A stretch of DNA of 53,071 nucleotides from Gammaproteobacteria bacterium (lineage in GTDB: Bacteria > Pseudomonadota > Gammaproteobacteria > Acidiferrobacterales > UBA6901). A program made the translations under genes and the position numbers. This document shows, in pieces, positions 39,361 to 50,512 of the stretch (position 1 is the stretch's first letter; each line of letters opens with the position of its first letter). Under the pieces are notes generated by a model, which was not told where the DNA came from, searched no databases, and saw only the letters and a program-made list of their open reading frames with translations. The stretch lies in the NCBI GenBank assembly GCA_016218345.1, contig JACREH010000116.1, positions 1 to 53,071 on the forward strand, in the 5' to 3' direction.

Positions 39361-39942
39361 ATGGTCGAGCGCAGTGTCGATCAAGAATTGGTAGTGCGGG
39401 TCCAGCGCGGCGACAAGGCCGCCTTCGATCTGCTGGTGCGCAAGTATCAGCACAAGATCGCCAAGCTGGTGTCGCGCTACGTGCGCGACCGTGCCGAGGT
39501 CGAGGACGTCACCCAGGAGGCGTTCATCAAGGCCTATCGCGCGCTGCGCGGATTTCGGGGCGATAGCGCGTTTTATACCTGGCTGTACCGCATCGCCATC
39601 AACACCGCCAAGAATTATCTGGTCGCGCAAGGACGGCGACCGCTGAGCGCGGACGTCGAGCCGGAAGAGGCCGAGGCCATGGCCAGTGAGCATGGCAACG
39701 TCAGCGATCTGTTGACGCCGGAACGCAGCATGCTGACCGACGAGATCGCGCGCACCGTGGAGCGGGCAATTGCGGCGCTACCGCAGGATTTGCGCACCGC
39801 CATCACGCTGCGCGAGATCGACGGAATGAGTTACGACGACATTGCGGTCGCCATGGATTGCCCGATCGGCACGGTGCGCTCGCGCATCTTCCGGGCGCGC
39901 GAGGCGATCGACAACGAATTGCGGCCGCTGTTGAGTGCTTGA
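39361..39942 (+). CDS. rpoE: RNA polymerase sigma factor RpoE (AlgU)
   Basis: An ECF sigma factor for envelope stress. The 193-residue protein has region 2 (DLLVRKYQHKIAKLV...DVTQEAFIKAYRALRGFRGDSAFYTWLYRIAINTAKN) and region 4 (LREIDGMSYDDIAVAMDCPIGTVRSRIFRARE). It is very like Pseudomonas AlgU and E. coli RpoE. It heads the rpoE-rseA-rseB-degP operon, behind a sigma-E-type promoter. Confidence 0.97.
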   Translation: MVERSVDQELVVRVQRGDKAAFDLLVRKYQHKIAKLVSRYVRDRAEVEDVTQEAFIKAYRALRGFRGDSAFYTWLYRIAINTAKNYLVAQGRRPLSADVEPEEAEAMASEHGNVSDLLTPERSMLTDEIARTVERAIAALPQDLRTAITLREIDGMSYDDIAVAMDCPIGTVRSRIFRAREAIDNELRPLLSA

Positions 39943-40000
39943 ACGTGGACAAACCGGGCAGTTTAGCGCAGGATTATCGGGATAATCGGGTGGACAGACC

Positions 40001-40531
40001 ATGAACGAAAAGATATCGGCATTGTTGGACGACGAACTGAGCGCGCGCGACCGCGATCGGCTGCTGCAGGAGGTGGGTAACGACCCCATGTTGCGCGTCG
40101 CCTGGGAGCGCTACCATCTGATCCGCGCGGCGCTCCATAAGGATATCGGCCTGGTGATGAATTCCGATCTGGCTGCGCGCATCCTCAGCCGCATCGAGCA
40201 TGACCCGGCGCCGTCGGTCCTGCCGTTCGGCCGTCCGTCGATGCGGCACTTCACCCGGTTGACCGCCGGACTGGCGATCGCCGCCTCGGTCGCGGTCGTC
40301 GCGGTCGTCAGTTTCAAGACCACGCTCCTGCCGGACACCAATTCCGTTTCTCCGGTCGCCACCGCGCCCGCCGCCAACCCGCCGCCCGCACCGCAAACCC
40401 AGGTCGCCCAGACATCGCCGGACAACTCGCTCAATGCCTTGCTGGTCAAGCACAATGAATTCAGCCGGGCGACGAACATGAGCGGCATGATTTCGTATGT
40501 GCGCGTCGTCAGTCAGAACGGCGATCAGTAA
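40001..40531 (+). CDS. rseA: Anti-sigma-E factor RseA/MucA
   Basis: A 176-residue bitopic protein. The cytoplasmic anti-sigma domain opens MNEKISALLDDELS...RDRLLQEVGNDPMLRVAWERYHLIRAALH, one membrane span lies at about 88-106 (LAIAASVAVVAVVSF), and the periplasmic part is Pro/Ala-rich. It holds RpoE inactive until site-1 and site-2 proteases cleave it; RseB protects it. The ribosome site GGTGG is modest. The C-terminal tail does not end in the YxF-type motif sensed by DegS; it ends NGDQ. Confidence 0.92.
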   Translation: MNEKISALLDDELSARDRDRLLQEVGNDPMLRVAWERYHLIRAALHKDIGLVMNSDLAARILSRIEHDPAPSVLPFGRPSMRHFTRLTAGLAIAASVAVVAVVSFKTTLLPDTNSVSPVATAPAANPPPAPQTQVAQTSPDNSLNALLVKHNEFSRATNMSGMISYVRVVSQNGDQ

Positions 40532-40549
40532 GCGTTTCTCCCCCTGCGA

Positions 40550-41554
40550 ATGACCTCAAGCCGGTTGTCCAAGCTTTCCCTCCCGCTCGTCCTGATCCTG
40601 CTCAGTCCCGCGGTATTGGCCGCGGACACGGCGCACGACTGGCTGGTAAAAATGAATCGCGCCGCCGGTACGCTCAATTACGACGGCGTGTTCGTCTACC
40701 AGCACGCCGATCAACTGCAGAGCATGCGCATCATCCACCGTGCCGACGGTAATTCGCGCCGCGAGCGGCTGGTGGCGCTGAGCGGCGTGGGACGAGAAGT
40801 GATCCGCACCGACAGCGAGGTGCGCTGTTATCTGCCGGACGAAAACGCCGTGCTGGTCGAACATCGCAAGGCCGACGCCAAGGGGTTTCCCAACCTGGCG
40901 CCGCGCTCGCCCGGCGAGCTCGACGAGAATTACGACATTCGCCTCGGCAAAACCGGGCGGGTGGCCAACCGCAAGGTGCAATCGGTGGCCATTCGTCCCA
41001 AGGACGCCTATCGTTACGGCTATCACCTGTGGGCCGATATCGACACCGGGCTGTTGCTCAAGGCCTACCTGATCGACCATCAGGGATCGATTCTCGAACA
41101 ATTCATGTTCACGCAAGTAACCATCGGCGGCAAGATTCCCGACTCCGACCTGGAACCGCAGAACAAGGGCAGCGGTTACGTCTGGTATCGCGAGCCGGCG
41201 CCGGCCGACACGCCCGCGCAGGGCGCGGCCGCCTGGACGGTGACGCAGTTGCCGAAGGGCTTCAGTCTTTCCACGCACATGCTGCGCACGCTGGCGAATC
41301 GCCAACTCCCGGTCGAGCAGATGGTCTATTCCGACGGCCTGGCGGTGATATCGGTGTTCGTCGAGCGGCTTGACGCCGGCGGCTCCGGCCGCGCCAAGGG
41401 GGTCAGCGGGCTTATCGCGAAAGGCGCGGTGAATGCCTACGGCAGCCGCGTCGGCACGCATCAGGTGACGGTGGTGGGCGAGGTGCCGGTGACGACCATT
41501 CGCCTGATCGGCGGCTCGGTTGTTCCGTCACGCGCGGTTCCCGGCGACAAATAA
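40550..41554 (+). CDS. rseB: Sigma-E regulatory protein RseB/MucB
   Basis: A periplasmic sensor that binds RseA and mislocalised lipoproteins or LPS. The 334-residue protein has a signal peptide (about 1-24), the LolA-like N-terminal domain (WLVKMNRAAGTLNYDGVFVYQHADQLQSMRIIHRADG) and the C-terminal MucB domain (VTQLPKGFSLSTHMLR...QMVYSDGLAVISVFVE). The order rpoE-rseA-rseB-degP matches the Pseudomonas algU-mucA-mucB-mucD operon. Confidence 0.94.
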   Translation: MTSSRLSKLSLPLVLILLSPAVLAADTAHDWLVKMNRAAGTLNYDGVFVYQHADQLQSMRIIHRADGNSRRERLVALSGVGREVIRTDSEVRCYLPDENAVLVEHRKADAKGFPNLAPRSPGELDENYDIRLGKTGRVANRKVQSVAIRPKDAYRYGYHLWADIDTGLLLKAYLIDHQGSILEQFMFTQVTIGGKIPDSDLEPQNKGSGYVWYREPAPADTPAQGAAAWTVTQLPKGFSLSTHMLRTLANRQLPVEQMVYSDGLAVISVFVERLDAGGSGRAKGVSGLIAKGAVNAYGSRVGTHQVTVVGEVPVTTIRLIGGSVVPSRAVPGDK

Positions 41555-41587
41555 TTTAGTGATTCCATTCATTTGCGAGGATGTTCG

Positions 41588-43006
41588 ATGAACTTGACGT
41601 ATAAGACCGCCGTCGCGGTAGGCCTGTGGTGGTTCGCGCTCGTGAGTCAGGCGGCCGTGCCGGCCGGCGGCTTGCCGGATTTCGCCGCACTGGTCGACTC
41701 CAACGGACCGGCGGTGGTGAATATCAGCACCACCCAGAGCATAAAGCGCAGCGGATTTCCGGGCCTCGACGCCCCCGATGCCCCCGATGCGCCCGGCGGC
41801 AAGGGCTTTGACGAATTGCTGCGGCGCTATTTCGGCGAGGAAGGCGCACCGCAATATTTCGACAGCAAGTCGCTCGGTTCCGGTTTTATCATCTCGGCCG
41901 ACGGCTACATCCTGACCTGCGCGCACGTGGTCGAAAACGCCAAGGAGATCATCGTCAAACTCACCGACCGGCGCGAGTTCGTCGCCAAGCTGATCGGCTC
42001 CGACCGGCGCAGCGACGTGGCGGTGCTGAAGATCGACGCCAAGGCGCTGCCGACGGTGGCGATCGGCGATCCGGACAGGCTCAAGGTCGGCGATTGGGTG
42101 TTGGCGATCGGCTCGCCGTTCGGCTTCGAAAGTTCCGCCACCGCCGGCATCGTTTCGGCCAAGGGCCGCAGCCTGCCGCGCGAAAATTATGTGCCGTTCA
42201 TCCAGACCGACGTCGCCATCAACCCCGGCAATTCCGGCGGCCCGCTGTTCAACCTCAAGGGCGAAGTGGTTGGTATCAACTCACAGATCTACAGCCGCAC
42301 CGGCGGGTTCATGGGGCTGTCGTTCGCGGTGCCGATCAACATGGCCATGCAGATCGGCAAACAGCTGCAGGACGGCGGGCGCGTCAAGCGCGGCTGGCTG
42401 GGCGTGCTGATTCAGGACGTCACCCGCGAGCTGGCCGAATCGTTCGACATGAAGAAGCCGCATGGCGCGCTGATTTCCGACGTACTGGCGGACGGTCCGG
42501 CCGCCAAGACCGGCCTCAAGGCCGGCGACGTGGTAATCGAGTTCGCCGGCCAGCGCATCGACGCGTCGGCCGATCTGCCGCCGCTCGTGGGTCAAACCGC
42601 GCCCGGCACCCCGGCCAAGCTCGTGCTCCTGCGCGGCGGACAGCCGAAGAGTTTCACCGTCACCATCGAACAGCTGCCGGAGGAAAACGTCGCCGGGCGA
42701 ACGCGCGAGCCGGCCGGCGGCGAGAAGAAGGGCCAGCTCGGACTGGCGCTCAGCGATCTCGGCCCCCAGCAGCGCAAGCAGCACGGCGTGGAAGAGGGCG
42801 TGCTGGTCGAGCGCGTCGGTGAGGGTCCGGCGCAGCGCGCCGGCATCCGCCCGGGCGATGTGATTCAGCAGGTCGACGGCAAGCCGGTAAAGAATGTCGC
42901 CGGTTTCCGGCAATTGATCGCCGCCGCGCCCAAGGACCGCTCGATACCGGTGTTGGTGCGACGCGGCAGCGGCGCGCTGTTTCTGGCGTTAAAGATCGCG
43001 GATTGA
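41588..43006 (+). CDS. degP: Periplasmic serine protease/chaperone DegP (MucD)
   Basis: A 472-residue HtrA-family protease. Signal peptide (about 1-20), trypsin-like domain with triad His in TCAHVVENA, Asp in RRSDVAVLKID and Ser in NPGNSGGPL, then two PDZ domains (RGWLGVLIQDVT... and LGLALSDLGP...). The ATG at 41588 follows GAGGA by six bases; an in-frame TTG slightly upstream is less likely. It degrades misfolded envelope proteins and completes the sigma-E operon. Confidence 0.95.
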   Translation: MNLTYKTAVAVGLWWFALVSQAAVPAGGLPDFAALVDSNGPAVVNISTTQSIKRSGFPGLDAPDAPDAPGGKGFDELLRRYFGEEGAPQYFDSKSLGSGFIISADGYILTCAHVVENAKEIIVKLTDRREFVAKLIGSDRRSDVAVLKIDAKALPTVAIGDPDRLKVGDWVLAIGSPFGFESSATAGIVSAKGRSLPRENYVPFIQTDVAINPGNSGGPLFNLKGEVVGINSQIYSRTGGFMGLSFAVPINMAMQIGKQLQDGGRVKRGWLGVLIQDVTRELAESFDMKKPHGALISDVLADGPAAKTGLKAGDVVIEFAGQRIDASADLPPLVGQTAPGTPAKLVLLRGGQPKSFTVTIEQLPEENVAGRTREPAGGEKKGQLGLALSDLGPQQRKQHGVEEGVLVERVGEGPAQRAGIRPGDVIQQVDGKPVKNVAGFRQLIAAAPKDRSIPVLVRRGSGALFLALKIAD

Positions 43007-43122
43007 TGGCGCTCGATCGCTCGCGCATTTAAGTCGGCACCGAAACCCGGTATGATGGAGGCGTGGCTATCGATGGAAGTGGCGTAGTTCATCATATGTG
43101 TGCCGTGTATTGTCCAGATTCC

Positions 43123-43151
43123 GCAAAAGGGCGCCGTCGGCGCCCTTTTGC
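43123..43151. terminator. Terminator-like hairpin between degP and lepA
   Basis: A perfect 13-bp stem, GCAAAAGGGCGCC/GGCGCCCTTTTGC, with a GTC loop. The A/T tracts are inside the stem, so it can act in either direction. The rest of the 175-nt gap contains a TATGAT near 43052 that might be a -10 element; nothing firm. Confidence 0.8.
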
Positions 43152-43181
43152 TATTGCGTGCTCGACCGCACGGAGACCGGC

Positions 43182-44990
<1,809 letters not shown>

Positions 44991-44993
44991 ACC

Positions 44994-45812
44994 ATGGATT
45001 TCGCACTGATCATGTTGTTGGCGCTGGGCGTGACCGGATTCGTCTGGGGGCTGGACCGGGCCTGGTGGGCGCCGGCGCGCGCGCGCCGGGCGGCGAAACT
45101 CCAGGCGGCCGGTGAGTCCCCAGCGGCCGTTCAACAGGCCGCGGCCGAGCCGGTATGGGTGGAATACGCGCGCGCTTTTTTCCCGGTTATTCTGGTGGTG
45201 TTTCTGCTGCGCTCGTTCCTGGTCGAGCCGTTCCGGATTCCGTCGGGCTCGATGCTGCCGAGCCTGCTGATCGGCGATTTCATCCTGGTCAACAAATACG
45301 CCTACGGCGTCCGCATCCCGGTGTTGAACAAAAAGATCGTCGAGGTCGGCAGCCCGCGACGCGGCGATGTCATGGTGTTCCGTTACCCCGGCGACCCGTC
45401 GGTCAATTACATCAAGCGCGTGGCCGGCCTGCCCGGCGATCACATCGTCTATAATGACAAGAAGTTGTACATCAATGGAAAGGCGATGGATCAGGCCGAG
45501 AACGGCGACTATTCCTACAGCGAATCCGGCGAGCGCCACGTCAGCGCCCGGCAATTGAAGGAAAGCCTGGACGGCGTCGACCATCGGATTCTGCTGATCG
45601 ACAATTCACCGCGCATGTTCCTGGAGTACACTGTGCCCGCCGGCCAGTATTTCGTGGTCGGCGACAACCGCGATCGCAGCAACGACAGCCGGTTCTGGGG
45701 GTCGGTGCCGGAAACAAACGTGGTCGGCAAGGCATTTATGATCTGGTTCAGTTGGGACGCCGTCAACGGCGGCGGCATCGTCTGGAATCGGATCGGAAGT
45801 TTTATTGAATAA
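44994..45812 (+). CDS. lepB: Signal peptidase I
   Basis: Cleaves signal peptides from exported proteins. The 272-residue protein has two N-terminal membrane spans (about 2-20 and 58-76), the catalytic Ser in FRIPSGSMLPSLL, the catalytic Lys in NYIKRVAGLPGD, and the conserved GDNRDRSNDSRFWG. It starts three bases after the lepA stop. Confidence 0.96.
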   Translation: MDFALIMLLALGVTGFVWGLDRAWWAPARARRAAKLQAAGESPAAVQQAAAEPVWVEYARAFFPVILVVFLLRSFLVEPFRIPSGSMLPSLLIGDFILVNKYAYGVRIPVLNKKIVEVGSPRRGDVMVFRYPGDPSVNYIKRVAGLPGDHIVYNDKKLYINGKAMDQAENGDYSYSESGERHVSARQLKESLDGVDHRILLIDNSPRMFLEYTVPAGQYFVVGDNRDRSNDSRFWGSVPETNVVGKAFMIWFSWDAVNGGGIVWNRIGSFIE

Positions 45813-45838
45813 CCTGGATTATTGACGGAGGTCGTTCG

Positions 45839-46219
45839 ATGCATACGCTGGCTGCGCAACGCGGAATGACGTTCTGGGGCGTGCTCATGATCATGGCCCT
45901 GATCGGGTTCTTTACCCTGCTCACGCTCAAGCTGGCGCCTCCGTACATGGAGCACGGCAAGATCCTTACCGCGCTTAAGGCCATCGAAAAACAACCGCCG
46001 TCCGGATCGTTCTCGAAGGACGAGGTGAGAAGGGCGCTGGATCGGCGCTTTACCATCGACGATGTCAGACGCGTCGACCTGCGAAAGGATCTGTATTTCG
46101 AGAAGAAGCCCGGCGGCATGGTGGCCGTGCGCATCGCCTACGAGGTGCGGGTGCCGATGGCCTATAACATCACCGCCCTGATCGAATTCGACGAAAGCGT
46201 GGAGATCAAGGGCAATTGA
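45839..46219 (+). CDS. DUF4845 family membrane-anchored protein
   Basis: A 126-residue protein with a pilin-like N terminus (QRGMTFWGVLMIMALIGFFTLLTLKLAPPYME), one membrane span, and a periplasmic domain ending NITALIEFDESVEIKG. This matches DUF4845, routinely found between lepB and rnc in gamma- and betaproteobacteria. Function unknown. The stop overlaps the rnc TTG start. Confidence 0.88.
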   Translation: MHTLAAQRGMTFWGVLMIMALIGFFTLLTLKLAPPYMEHGKILTALKAIEKQPPSGSFSKDEVRRALDRRFTIDDVRRVDLRKDLYFEKKPGGMVAVRIAYEVRVPMAYNITALIEFDESVEIKGN

Positions 46220-46893
46220 GCGCGGCGCTGACCGATCTCGGCCGCCGGCTGAATTATGCGTTCCACGATCCGGCGCTGCTCAGACGCGCCGTTACCCACC
46301 GCAGCAAGGGCGCCGACAACAACGAGCGCCTGGAATTTCTCGGCGACAGCGTGCTCAATTTCATCGTCGCCGCCGAACTCTACGAACGTTTCCCCCGTCT
46401 GACCGAAGGCGAGTTGACCCGGCTGCGCGCCCGTCTGGTCAAACAGGAAACCCTGGCGCGCCTGGCGCGTGCCGTGCATCTGGGCGAGTGCCTGGAGTTG
46501 GGCGGAGGCGAATTCAAGAGTGGCGGACACGATCGCGATTCGATCCTGGCGGACGCCCTGGAGGCGGTGTTCGGCGCGATCCTCAAGGACGGCGGGAACG
46601 ACGCCGCACGGCACGTCATTCTGACCCTGTACCAGCCGTTGTTGGCTGCGGTCGACGCCGGCGCGATCGACAAGGACCCCAAGACCCAGTTGCAGGAGTT
46701 TCTGCAAAAGCGCCTGGCCGTCACCCCGGTGTACCACGTGCTCGAGGTGACCGGCGAGGCCCACCACCAGAGCTTTCTGGTCGAATGCCAGGTGCCCGGC
46801 CTGGACGTACCGGTTCAGGGGCGCGGCGCCAGCCGCCGCGCCGCCGAACAGGCGGCCGCCGCCAAGGCCCTGGAGCGGCTGGTGACCGGCTAA
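46216..46893 (+). CDS. rnc: Ribonuclease III
   Basis: Cuts double-stranded RNA, including rRNA precursors. The 225-residue protein has the signature NERLEFLGDSVLNF at about 35-48, the second catalytic acidic cluster in ADALEAVFGAIL, and a C-terminal dsRNA-binding domain (DPKTQLQEFLQKR...GASRRAAEQAAAAKALE). It appears to start with TTG overlapping the DUF4845 stop (TTGA), which would keep expression low and coupled. Confidence 0.95.
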   Translation: MSAALTDLGRRLNYAFHDPALLRRAVTHRSKGADNNERLEFLGDSVLNFIVAAELYERFPRLTEGELTRLRARLVKQETLARLARAVHLGECLELGGGEFKSGGHDRDSILADALEAVFGAILKDGGNDAARHVILTLYQPLLAAVDAGAIDKDPKTQLQEFLQKRLAVTPVYHVLEVTGEAHHQSFLVECQVPGLDVPVQGRGASRRAAEQAAAAKALERLVTG

Positions 46894-46898
46894 CCCGC

Positions 46899-47798
46899 AT
46901 GTCCGCCGGCGAACGCAGCGGTTTCGTGGCCCTGATCGGCCGGCCGAACGTCGGCAAGTCCACGCTGCTCAATCGCCTGGTCGGTCAAAAACTCAGTATC
47001 ACCTCGCGCCGCCCGCAAACCACGCGCCATCGCATTCTCGGCATCAAAACCACCGACGCCGGCCAGACGATCTACGTCGATACCCCGGGCATTCACGACG
47101 GTCGTGCCACGCTCATGAACCGCGCCCTCAACCGCGCCGCGCGCGCCAGCCTCGCCGGGGTCGATTGCGTCGTGCTGGTGATCGCCGCGCCGCGCTGGAC
47201 CGACGACGACGAGCGGGTGCTGGCAATCCTCAAGGATTTCACTTGCCCCGTCATTCTGGCGATCAACAAGATCGACAAACTGAAAGACCGCGAGCGGCTG
47301 CTGACGCTGATCGATGCGTTGCGCGCGAAACGGAATTTTGCCGCGATCGTGCCGCTCGCGGCGCGCAGCGGACGGAATGTCGCCGATCTGGAGGCCGGCA
47401 TCGCGCGACATCTGCCGGCGCACCCGGCGTATTTTCCCGCCGATCAAGTCAGCGACCGCGGCGAGCGGTTTCAGGCCGCGGAATTGGTGCGCGAGCAGAT
47501 CTTTCGCGGTTTCGGCGAGGAGCTGCCCTATGCCACGGCGGTCGAGATCGAACAATTCAAGCGCGAACCCAAACTGATCCGCATCGACGCCGTCATCTGG
47601 GTCGAGAAGCCCGGCCAGAAGGCGATCGTCATCGGCAAGGGCGGGGAGCGGCTGAAGGAGGTCGGACGGCACGCGCGCCTGGAGATGCAGAAACTGTTCG
47701 GCTCGAAGGTTTACCTGGCGCTGTGGGTCAAGGTGCGCGCCGGCTGGTCGGACGACGCGCGCGCCTTGCGCAGCCTGGGTTATACTGACGAACACTAA
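46899..47798 (+). CDS. era: Ribosome-assembly GTPase Era
   Basis: Era binds 16S rRNA during 30S maturation. The 299-residue protein has GRPNVGKSTLLN (G1) at about 14-25, QTTRHRILG (G2), DTPGIH (G3), NKIDK (G4), and a C-terminal KH domain with VIGKGGERLKEVGRHARLEM. The ATG at 46899 is five bases after the rnc stop. The rnc-era pair is near universal. Confidence 0.97.
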   Translation: MSAGERSGFVALIGRPNVGKSTLLNRLVGQKLSITSRRPQTTRHRILGIKTTDAGQTIYVDTPGIHDGRATLMNRALNRAARASLAGVDCVVLVIAAPRWTDDDERVLAILKDFTCPVILAINKIDKLKDRERLLTLIDALRAKRNFAAIVPLAARSGRNVADLEAGIARHLPAHPAYFPADQVSDRGERFQAAELVREQIFRGFGEELPYATAVEIEQFKREPKLIRIDAVIWVEKPGQKAIVIGKGGERLKEVGRHARLEMQKLFGSKVYLALWVKVRAGWSDDARALRSLGYTDEH

Positions 47799-47828
47799 AC
47801 TTTGATCGGACGAATGTAGCACGGCTTC

Positions 47829-48560
47829 ATGCGCGTCTTTCAACAACCGGCATTTGTACTGCACACCAGCGACTATCGCGAGACCAGCCTGCTGGTCGAG
47901 GCCTATAGCCGCAACCACGGGCGCATCGGCCTGATCGCCAAGGGCGCGCGCCGCCCCAAGACCGGCCTGCGCGCGGTGCTCAACCCGTTCCAGCCGCTGT
48001 TGCTGAGCTGGAGCGGCAAGAGCGATCTGGCGACGCTCACCGCCGCCGAGCCCGATCGATCGGCGCCGATCCTGAGCGGCGAGGCGCTGTACTGCGGGTT
48101 TTACCTGAACGAGTTGCTGATGCGGCTGCTGCATCGCCACGATCCGCACGAGCGGCTATTCGACGCCTATCGGGACGCGCTCGGGCGGTTGCAAACCGGC
48201 GACGAGCAGGACGTGGCGCTGCGCATCTTCGAAAAGCATTTGTTGCAGGAGTTGGGTTACGGGCTAGTGCTGGATCACGAGGTCGGCGCAACGACCCCGA
48301 TCGCGCCGGATCGGATCTATGAATATCTCCCGGAACGTGGCCCGGTGCCGGCCGCCGCCGGCCCGGCCGACGGCGTGAGAATCCATGGCCGCAGTCTGCT
48401 GGCGCTCGCGGACGAGCGGTTCAGCGACGCCCAGGAACTGCGCGAGGCCAAACGGCTGATGCGCTGCATGCTGGCACAACACCTGGGCGAACGGCCGATA
48501 TACAGCCGTGAATTGTTCCAGCGTCTGAAAATCCCGGCGCCGCTCGACAAGGCGGGGTAG
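47829..48560 (+). CDS. recO: DNA repair protein RecO
   Basis: RecO loads RecA onto SSB-coated DNA with RecR. The 243-residue protein has the N-terminal OB fold ([36 protein letters not shown]) and a helical C-terminal domain with [28 protein letters not shown]. It ends four bases before pdxJ. No zinc-finger cysteines are obvious, as in E. coli RecO. Confidence 0.94.
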   Translation: MRVFQQPAFVLHTSDYRETSLLVEAYSRNHGRIGLIAKGARRPKTGLRAVLNPFQPLLLSWSGKSDLATLTAAEPDRSAPILSGEALYCGFYLNELLMRLLHRHDPHERLFDAYRDALGRLQTGDEQDVALRIFEKHLLQELGYGLVLDHEVGATTPIAPDRIYEYLPERGPVPAAAGPADGVRIHGRSLLALADERFSDAQELREAKRLMRCMLAQHLGERPIYSRELFQRLKIPAPLDKAG

Positions 48561-48564
48561 GGCG

Positions 48565-49287
48565 ATGATCAGGCTCGGCGTCAACATCGACCACGTCGCC
48601 ACCCTGCGGCAGGCGCGCCGCACGCGCTATCCTGACCCGGTACAGGCGGCACTGGCCGCCGAGCAGGCCGGTGCCGATGCCATCACCCTGCATCTGCGCG
48701 AGGACCGCCGCCACGTCCAGGAGCAGGACGTCGAGACCCTAAGAAAGCTGCTGCAGACGCGCATGAATCTGGAGATGGCGGTGACCGACGCCATGGTCGA
48801 GTTCGCGGTGCGCATACGGCCGGAGGATTGCTGCCTGGTTCCGGAGCGGCGCGAGGAGCTCACCACCGAGGGCGGACTGGACGTGGTCGCGCATCAGGCG
48901 ACGATCACCGCCGCCTGCCGCCGTCTGGCCGCGGCCGGCGTGCGGGTCTCGTTGTTCATCGACGCCGAGCCGGCGCAGGTCGAGGCCGCGGCCGCGGCCG
49001 GTGCGCCGCTGATCGAGTTGCATACCGGCCCGTATGCCGACGCCGCGGATCCGGTGGCGGAACTGGCGCGTATCGAACTGGCCGTACAGGCGGCGCGCGA
49101 ACTGGGTCTGCGCGTCAACGCCGGTCACGGCCTCAATTATCACAACGTTCAAGCGGTCGCCGCCATCCCCGGGATCGACGAACTCAACATCGGCCATGCC
49201 ATCGTCGCACGCGCGGTGTTCAGCGGAATCGCCGAGGCGGTGCGTGAGATGAAGCGTTTGATGACCGCGGCCCGGACGGCGCCATGA
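48565..49287 (+). CDS. pdxJ: Pyridoxine 5'-phosphate synthase
   Basis: PdxJ condenses 1-deoxyxylulose-5-phosphate with 3-amino-2-oxopropyl phosphate to form PNP. The 240-residue TIM barrel opens [22 protein letters not shown], has [29 protein letters not shown], and the C-terminal [10 protein letters not shown] and [13 protein letters not shown]. It overlaps acpS by ATGA. pdxJ-acpS is a conserved pair. Confidence 0.97.
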   Translation: MIRLGVNIDHVATLRQARRTRYPDPVQAALAAEQAGADAITLHLREDRRHVQEQDVETLRKLLQTRMNLEMAVTDAMVEFAVRIRPEDCCLVPERREELTTEGGLDVVAHQATITAACRRLAAAGVRVSLFIDAEPAQVEAAAAAGAPLIELHTGPYADAADPVAELARIELAVQAARELGLRVNAGHGLNYHNVQAVAAIPGIDELNIGHAIVARAVFSGIAEAVREMKRLMTAARTAP

Positions 49288-49664
49288 TCTACGGAATCGG
49301 CACCGACATCGTGCGTGTGGCGCGCATGCAGAAGAATATCGACGAATACGGCGACAAATTCGCCGAGCGCATCCTGACGCCCGACGAACTTCAGGACTAT
49401 TGGAAAGAGACCCGCAAGGCGCATTTTCTGGCCAAGCGGTTCGCCGCCAAGGAGGCCGCCGCCAAGGCCATGGGCATAGGGTTCAGCGACGGGCTGATGC
49501 TGCGCCACATCGGCGTCAGTCACGACGCCGCCGGCAAACCGCAGCTGGAATTCACCGATCACGCCGCAGAATTCATCGTCAAACACGGAATCAAGACCGC
49601 GTACGTGAGCCTGGCCGACGAACAGGATCACGCGGTAGCGTTCGTGACGCTGACGGTCGCCTAG
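49284..49664 (+). CDS. acpS: Holo-[acyl-carrier-protein] synthase
   Basis: Transfers 4'-phosphopantetheine from CoA to apo-ACP. The 126-residue protein has [12 protein letters not shown] (metal-binding Asp) and [16 protein letters not shown] (Glu), the two AcpS signatures. It ends four bases from the converging yggX stop. It closes the lepA-to-acpS run. Confidence 0.96.
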   Translation: MIYGIGTDIVRVARMQKNIDEYGDKFAERILTPDELQDYWKETRKAHFLAKRFAAKEAAAKAMGIGFSDGLMLRHIGVSHDAAGKPQLEFTDHAAEFIVKHGIKTAYVSLADEQDHAVAFVTLTVA

Positions 49665-49668
49665 GCGG

Positions 49669-49953
49669 TTATTTCTTGCTACCGGCCGGGCGATACCCGG
49701 CCGGTAGCTGACCCTGCTCGCCCTCGCCGAACAGAAAACCGAGCATGTGCTGCTCGATGATCGCCAGGCTGGCCGGATCGGCGGTGCTGAGACTGTTCTC
49801 GTTGATGATCAGCGCCAGGCGTTGCAGCCACAGCTTCCAGCCTTCCTGCGAGACGTTCTCGAGAATCCGTTGACCCAACGCCCCGGGGTGCGGCGGGCGG
49901 TCGAAGCCTTCGGCTTCGCGTTTTAATACCACGCAATAAACGATTCGTGCCAT
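49669..49953 (-). CDS. yggX: Fe(2+)-trafficking protein YggX
   Basis: A 94-residue protein that protects Fe-S enzymes from oxidation and may carry Fe(II). It begins MARIVYCVVLKREAEGFDRPPHPG, which includes the conserved Cys7 and the YggX start pattern, followed by WKLWLQRLALIINENSL. The ATG at 49953 is the family-standard start; an in-frame extension of five codons is not needed. It lies next to an IscA-like gene, consistent with iron metabolism. Confidence 0.93.
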   Translation of the reverse strand: MARIVYCVVLKREAEGFDRPPHPGALGQRILENVSQEGWKLWLQRLALIINENSLSTADPASLAIIEQHMLGFLFGEGEQGQLPAGYRPAGSKK

Positions 49954-50122
49954 GTAGTTCGCCCGCAATAAAATGAATTTCGCCGGCGATTATACCGCCG
50001 CTGGCCGTTATCGCAGGCCATTGGCGCAAAAAAATTGGGTGATTCACGGTCGGCGGTTTCTTGAAACGCGGCAAGTTGGTACCATCAGTATCCAATTAGA
50101 TCTTTGTATGAGGACAAATGTC

Positions 50123-50512
50123 ATGTCGGCAATACCAGCGGTCGAATATTCCACCCGCATCCATGAATCCGAGATGCGCCTCACCCCGACGGCCCAAGCC
50201 AAGATCGCCGAACTGCTGGCGGAGGCCGAGGACGACGTCGCCGGTATCCGCGTGTTCGTGTCTGGCGGCGGATGCGGTGGCATGACCTACGGCATGACCT
50301 ACGCCGACCGCGCCGCGGACGATTACGACGGTGTCATCGAGGGCCCGGGTTTCCGGGTTTTTGTCGATCCGGTGGCGCTCAATTATCTGCAAGGCTGCGA
50401 GATCGATTTCCGCGTCGACGGCCCGTCTCCCAGCTTCGTGTTTAACAAGGTATTCCAGGCGGTCGGCGGCAGCGGACGCTGCGGTGGTTGTGGTGGCGGT
50501 TGCGGCGCCTGA
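50123..50512 (+). CDS. IscA/ErpA-like iron-sulfur assembly protein with Cys/Gly-rich tail
   Basis: An A-type carrier that would pass Fe-S clusters to target proteins. The 129-residue protein has the HesB fold (MRLTPTAQAKIAELLAEAEDD, GIRVFVSGGGCGGMTYGMTYA) with the first conserved Cys. The usual C-terminal CGC is replaced by a tail GRCGGCGGGCGA with three cysteines. The ATG at 50123 follows GAGGA by eight bases. Its last 20 bases probably overlap the next gene. It is divergent from yggX. Confidence 0.83.
   Translation: MSAIPAVEYSTRIHESEMRLTPTAQAKIAELLAEAEDDVAGIRVFVSGGGCGGMTYGMTYADRAADDYDGVIEGPGFRVFVDPVALNYLQGCEIDFRVDGPSPSFVFNKVFQAVGGSGRCGGCGGGCGA

Noticed and set aside
43098-43181. Longer N terminus for lepA
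   Set aside because: The extension reads through the terminator hairpin at 43123-43151. The ATG at 43182 gives the standard LepA start with a GGAG site.
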